Assembly (NCBI GenBank): GCA_032622095.1
Contig: CP136064.1
Coordinates: 3,902,280 to 3,966,279 of the forward strand
DNA from: Siphonodentalium dalli
Lineage: Eukaryota; Mollusca; Scaphopoda; Gadilida; Siphonodentaliidae
DNA: 64,000 nt
Direction: 5' to 3'
The notes under the pieces: generated by a model
Told to the model about the DNA's origin: nothing
The model's input: the letters and a program-made list of their open reading frames with translations, nothing else
Database searches by the model: none
Shown: positions 59,514 through 64,000 of the stretch, piece after piece
How positions within the stretch are numbered: the first letter of the stretch is position 1
Layout of the letters: every line of letters starts with the position of its first letter
Program-made: the position numbers and the translations under genes

Positions 59514-60398
59514 ATATCGTGGGGTTAGAGCAACAAGGTACTATGTCGACTTTTTGGTAAAAATTAGTTTTTTTGTTAATTGGGATGCAAATTAATTAAT
59601 ATTTCATTTGTAAAAATACTGGAGATCAATTTGACTAATTAATTAGTCTGCTCATTAATTACCACAAGGTACCATCTCGGTTATTGCCAATATGTTTAGA
59701 GCAACAAGATACCATGTGAGTATTGTTGCATGCAACAAGGTGCTATCTTCGATATGGCACCTTGTTGCTGATAAGAAGTAATTAAATTGGTATCAATTTC
59801 TACCACTTAAAACTTATAGCACCTGGTTGTTAACATATATCACAATATGCGTTTTTGTATAATGATAAGGAAGCCTGTACATATCAAATCTGAGTGTTTG
59901 TTGGAATGTAACAGACATTGTTCACTTAACAAGGAGTTCACCCGGACCATGGAGTATACTTCATTCTTACACTGGCATTTTTAAAGGTATGTTATTATGT
60001 TTGTTATACCCATTGTCTTGTATATTGTGCACTTCGAATGTATAATGTCCAATTAGCAGTTAATTCCAATCGGTGCTAACGGCTGACATGTGAACTTAAA
60101 GGTATAAAACATGTGATCGCTCAATTTAATTTGGCATTTTATTGAGTGTTTACCCATTTTGTCATACTAGTAATATGCATCTATGTAATAATCAAGTCAA
60201 TTATATTAACTTCTGCCTAAATTATGAGACCACCACCTATAATTCACGGTAAATTTTTTACATCGATGTCAACATGTCTAGTCAACAGCTTGTTTACAAT
60301 GTATATTTGTGGTAATTTTTCGTGTTATCCCAAATATTGTCTTTAAATTTTTGGTTGTGACCAATGAGATAATTTATTATTTATACTTATTATTTCAG

Positions 60399-60719
60399 AT
60401 GTCTGCTCAGTATCAAGGTGATGTGAATTCTGACTGGTCAAACTTATCAGACTCTGTGTTTGACGACCAGATAAATAAACTTGAGAAGTCACAGAGGAGC
60501 TTGACTTCTACTGTTGGTTCGGAAAGTTCGGATAATGTACCATTAGCTCGACTTGCCAAGAGACTCAAAAATAAACAAACCGTTTCATGTACTGACAAGG
60601 ATACCCAGGAGTCATTTAGCGATGACATAATAGATACAACCTTTGTTCCAACGAAAGATGCTGTGTACTCATTAGATTCTGACAGATCAAACGTATCAGA
60701 CTCTGTATTTCACAATTAG
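60399..60719 (+). CDS. Ser/Asp-rich frame inside the 3.2-kb transposon (unknown)
   Basis: Directly after a strong acceptor-like tract (TTATTTATACTTATTATTTCAG) an ATG opens a 107-codon frame: SNLSDSVFDDQINKLEKSQR, SESSDNVPLARLAKRLKNKQ, then a second SDRSNVSDSVF block before the stop. The next ~180 bases still show the same acidic repeat (DKLEIS, DSDNVIPHEKLDKLIQ) and close in a basic stretch RKRKRRCIK, so the original protein was probably longer. Acidic Ser/Asp repeats with a basic end suggest a nuclear protein encoded by the transposon, but no family was recognised. The Met could be internal to an exon rather than the start. Confidence 0.4.
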   Translation: MSAQYQGDVNSDWSNLSDSVFDDQINKLEKSQRSLTSTVGSESSDNVPLARLAKRLKNKQTVSCTDKDTQESFSDDIIDTTFVPTKDAVYSLDSDRSNVSDSVFHN

Positions 60720-60884
60720 ATGGATAAACTTGAGATATCATAGACAAGCTTGATTTATGCTGTTTACTCAGATAGTTTGGATGATGTGAACTCATCAGAT
60801 TCTGACAATGTTATACCTCATGAAAAATTGGATAAGCTTATACAGAGTAAAACATTTCGCAAACGGAAGCGTAGATGCATAAAA

Positions 60885-62280
60885 TAAGTAATGTTTAGTC
60901 TAATCTTTAGAGCACAAGAATTGTTTTTTATACCAGAATCAATCGAGTCAAAGACGAGATATATTCTGGTAAAGAACTATTCGCTTGCTCTGGCCGACTT
61001 AGAGCACAATTGATCCCACATTATGCAATCAGCTGGAAATGTGCCATTGGGCGTGTTTTGACGACACACAATCCGTTTGCTGGCCGCAATTGGACGCAAT
61101 GGCCAGTTAGCCACGCCCAACTACATGATTAACATGAACTAATCGCCGTTGAATGTGAATAGATATGTCCGAAACAACACAGACTGGTCCCACTTTGAAG
61201 CGCCCGTGCGATTTGTCTATAAACAGTTTGTGGTTACAGAAGATGAATCAGTCAATTGGTAGATCATTCGTCTTCCAGATCGCTCGCGAGACGGTCGCAT
61301 AGTTAATGCATGACACATTAAGCCGTGAGCTATTCCTGAATTTTTTTTGTCGAAATCTCGGTGGACAATGGATTCTGCTCTAATCCCCAACGAGCTTTTG
61401 CATGCGCTGAGTTGTTTTCAGTCGGCCCATTGTGTTAGCTGGACTCTCCATGCTAACAGGGTCGGCTGGAAGTTGTTTTGGATATCCAGGTCACTCCGGT
61501 AAAACCCTCTACCGGCCGTTGCCTGGATGGACCAACCAGACTCCACCGGTCCGGGAGTCCCCTCCACTTGGCCTTGGGTCAAAACTAGCAGCCCACGGTC
61601 GAAGCCATTGACATCACCACCACCAGCGGAAACAGGGATGCCGGACCCACCCGGAGGTCCCTGCCGCCGACTGATGACATCTCAGACCCCCCTACCACTG
61701 ACTTCGTGGTACGGATGTAGTCTCCATCAGCTCCACCACAGACGACAGATGACATCCAAACCGTCCTGAAGACGCCGATGTATTTTGGTCCGGATTCTTC
61801 ACACCCCCACGGAGATCGAACCTCCAGACATAGACCAGCTGATCCAAGATCTAAAAGACCGGATCATCGAGGAAAGATCTCCAAGGAACAGCTCACCAAT
61901 TTACAAAATCAGAGAAAGAGCTCGTCTATAACCGGATCATCTATACAGAAAATGACGCCTTTGATCCGGCTACAGTTGATATCAGAATACATCGCCCAGA
62001 CACCAGCACATCTCCCTCGTATGCCTCTTCGTCAGCACCACCACCGGCGAAGAGGCACAAGAAGTAAAAGGCGAAAAAAACTTAAGAGAAACAATTTTTT
62101 TCCCCTTGTTCTTTAAATAAAAGATCAAAACTAGTGGTTAAGGAAAGGGTCACTCGACCCTTTCGAAGATCCCGGGGTTAGCCCCCGAATCACATCTCCG
62201 ATGAATCAGATGAGCGCCAGCAAGAAGACAATTATACTCACGAAATGCTAAATCTTAGGAACAATTCAACATGGAAAACA
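60885..62280 (+). mobile_element. GC-richer nested segment, probable broken retroelement or other transposon (fossil)
   Basis: It differs in composition from the surrounding AT-rich transposon. Contains a stretch encoding MDSALIPNELLHALSCF with a Trp/Gly motif (SWTLHANRVGWKLFWIS, near 61368-61500), a Pro-rich region, and a downstream Lys/Arg-rich end. It finishes near 62150-62200 with CACTCGACCC-TTTCGA-GATCCCGGGG, related to a motif at 8310. Family not identified; broken, several defects, ends not defined. Confidence 0.35.
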
Positions 62281-62692
62281 GAAAATAATATAAATATTTT
62301 GCATGAAACTTGCATGGTTAACAAATAATTATGCTAATGAATGCTAATTGCTCTGGTTATCTTTTTTGGATTCAATTATGGGATGAGATGTTTGCAAATA
62401 TATGAATGCAACAGGCGTCATGTCATGAGATGGAACCTTGTTGCATTCAGAATATTCCAAAACGAGTTAAGCAACAAGATACTATCTTATAAATGACCTT
62501 GAATTCACGTATTGTCCTTGACCGTTAACCTTAAAAATTTGGTGTAAACTAAAGTCCATCAGGGTAAATAATATGGCAACAAAGACTCAATACGCAGACC
62601 AATGGTAGCTGTTAATCGGTAACTTTGTTTTGCGATTATCTCAGAACTTTAAAAAACCTACATGGTACCTTGTTGCTCTAACCCCACGATAT

Positions 62693-62987
62693 TTTCTAGG
62701 TCAAGAAATGAGAGGGTGGGAAAATTTCTTGTCTGAGAAAATTTCTTTAAGAAAACACCGTAATCTTAGTAAGAAAATCCTAGTAAAAAAATCTTAGTAT
62801 AGATTTTTTTTCTTAATGTAGGAAAGATTGTTTTTCTCACATAAGTTTATTTTTCTTGAAATAAGATAAGTTTAAGATACTGCGATTATCTTGGGAGAAT
62901 AGCTAGAAATTTAAGAAAGCTATACAATTAATTTAGAACAATAAATTATATTTTCTATAGTTAGAAATATCGTCAAGATATTTTTTC
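62693..62987. repeat. A-rich repeat between the transposon and M3
   Basis: Many TTCTTA/TAAGAAA words (e.g. AATCTTAGTAAGAAAATC); related to 59422-59513 and 63488-63750. Confidence 0.4.
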
Positions 62988-62991
62988 TTAA

Positions 62992-63483
62992 AGACACGGT
63001 TGGCCTTGGTGGTGGGTATCCTGTGAAAATATATCCACCCGTCAAAAACCGCCACAAACAGAAAGAACATCAAAAAGTTGATAGACTGTCCGTATACAAA
63101 TAAGAAATATCGCATAAACAGTATGTTATGGTCATATGTTTGACCATTGTTATGTAAACAAAAGCATAAAAAGTTACTTTTCTGGTGTTTGTTTATATTA
63201 TGATGGTAAACATAAAGAGCGTTCTTTGTTGATGAATACCTGATATGGAACTAACAAAGAGCGTTAATGCCATTTGTGTGTGATTAGCCAGTAACATTGT
63301 GCTGTCTTCTGTAACACAATCAGGCTCATGCTTGGGTAAAATATAGTAGGTCTTTATGATAACATGTTGTTTACGCGATGGTCATGGTATATATGAACGG
63401 AATTGTATGCGTTTTAATGTTTTTTTGTTTACGGTGTTTGGAACAAATATGAATATTTTCGACAATTAAGGCCGCACGTGCCT
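62992..63483 (+). mobile_element. M-family short DNA transposon, copy M3
   Basis: Flanked by TTAA (62988-62991 and 63484-63487). Left end AGACACGGTTGGCC, right end inverse of AGGCACGTGCGGCC. Shares AACCGCCACAAACAGAAAGA, GGTAAACATAAAGAGCGTT and GAACAAATATGAATATTT with M1 and M2. Confidence 0.68.
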
Positions 63484-63487
63484 TTAA

Positions 63488-63750
63488 GTAATGCCAATTT
63501 TTTCTAGAATGAGATTTTCTCAAGCAGGAAAATAAATCTAAGTGAGGAAAACAAGTTTTCTTAACTAGGAATATTTTCCCCAATTAGGAAAGATATATTA
63601 GAAAACAATTCTTAATTAAGAAAAACATTTAATTTTAAATTAATATATAATTTCAATTGTGTTTTAAAATATACAATTGACATTTATTCTGAATATAAAA
63701 ACTTCTTTTAAATATCATTGTTAAATGTATAATAGAGACAATAAGGGGAC
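63488..63750. repeat. A-rich repeat between M3 and M4
   Basis: TTCTCAAGCAGGAAAA, TTCTTAACTAGGAATATTTT and TTCTTAATTAAGAAAAAC words; the same AT-rich repeat type as at 62693. Confidence 0.4.
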
Positions 63751-63754
63751 TTAA

Positions 63755-64000
63755 AGGCACGGGAGGCCTTAGTTGTCGAAAATATTCATATTTGTTTCAA
63801 TCACCGTAAACAGAAAAACATTAAAACGCATACAGTTTTGTTCATATATACCATGACCATCGCGTAAACAGCATGCTATCATAAAGACCTACTATATTTT
63901 ACCTAAGCAGGAGCCTGATTGTGTTACAGAAGGCAGCACAGTGTTACTGGATAATCACACACACACATGATATAAACGCTCTTTATTCGTTCCATATCAA
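63755..64000 (-). mobile_element. M-family short DNA transposon, copy M4 (cut by window end)
   Basis: After TTAA (63751-63754) begins AGGCACGGGAGGCC, then GAAAATATTCATATTTGTTT, the inverse of the M right end. It is therefore in the opposite orientation to M1-M3. Closest to M3 (shared CATACAGTTTTGTTCATATA-type and GACCTACTATATTTTACC segments). The other end lies outside. Confidence 0.65.

Larger units (their letters stand above)
59514..62692 (+). mobile_element. 3.2-kb inverted-repeat DNA transposon with sub-terminal repeats
   Basis: The left end ATATCGTGGGGTTAGAGCAA-CAAGGTAC and the right end form a perfect 28-base inverted repeat (59514-59541; 62665-62692). The outermost ATAT may be target duplication, which cannot be decided because it is self-complementary. 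At least seven sub-terminal copies of GCAACAAGGTACCATC-like words lie in both orientations (near 59530, 59661, 59701, 59730, 59756, 62429, 62471), as expected for transposase-binding sites. The interior holds a Ser/Asp-rich open frame (60399-60719) and a GC-richer nested segment. No catalytic transposase domain was recognised and the superfamily is unassigned. Confidence 0.65.

Noticed and set aside
1-64000. tRNA, rRNA and other structured RNA genes
   Set aside because: Scanned by eye for box B (GTTCGAATC-like) and conserved rRNA words; nothing convincing was seen.

Overview
The window looks like metazoan nuclear DNA: AT-rich, with no operons or ribosome-binding sites and very little coding sequence. 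It is packed with LINE remnants, Helitrons, short inverted-repeat transposons and satellite blocks. Frequent TACATGTA octamers, minisatellite-bearing Helitrons and satellite-carrying elements resemble lophotrochozoan genomes, especially bivalve molluscs. That placement is an inference. Only one stretch reads as a host protein with good support: the last exon of a GMC oxidoreductase (27438-27570). A decayed BPI/LBP-like piece (30229-30407) is a weaker candidate.

Layout, left third. 2-1090 is the C-terminal end of a CR1/Jockey-type LINE. 3240-3850 is a degenerate tandem repeat. 5918-7283 is a non-autonomous Mutator-like element with ~130-bp inverted ends and an exact 9-bp target duplication. 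10902-13323 is a head-to-tail cluster of four non-autonomous Helitrons, three of them carrying a 122-bp minisatellite. From 14.9 to 28.2 kb there are six foldback or inverted-repeat elements and palindromes, a 42-bp and a 13-bp minisatellite, a broken gag-bearing LTR-type fossil (about 26.1-27.3 kb) and the GMC exon.

Middle. 30.6-31.4 kb is a GTAATC-rich, probably hAT-like element. 32.0-35.0 kb (minus strand) is an L1/Tx1-type LINE with ORF1 and endonuclease but no reverse transcriptase. 35.7-39.7 kb is an A-B-B-A-B-A array of two repeat modules.

Right half. 40.9-59.4 kb is built from one repeat complex: TTAA-flanked short transposons (M family), a 66-bp satellite, a hairpin at the satellite edge, and a 1.3-1.6 kb body that itself finishes in an M-type terminus. 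Into or beside this sit a near-identical 2003-bp unit repeated 2.4 times and bracketed by identical 173-bp direct repeats (45505-50833), and a 1.45-kb Helitron (51528-52980). 59514-62692 is a 3.2-kb inverted-repeat transposon with sub-terminal binding-site-like repeats and a nested GC-richer fossil. Two more M elements end the window.

I found no convincing new gene system. The most interesting material is structural: hairpin-templated rearrangements whose ancestral state can be read from sister copies, the satellite-hairpin-body macro-repeat, and the 173-bp-bracketed 2003-bp array.
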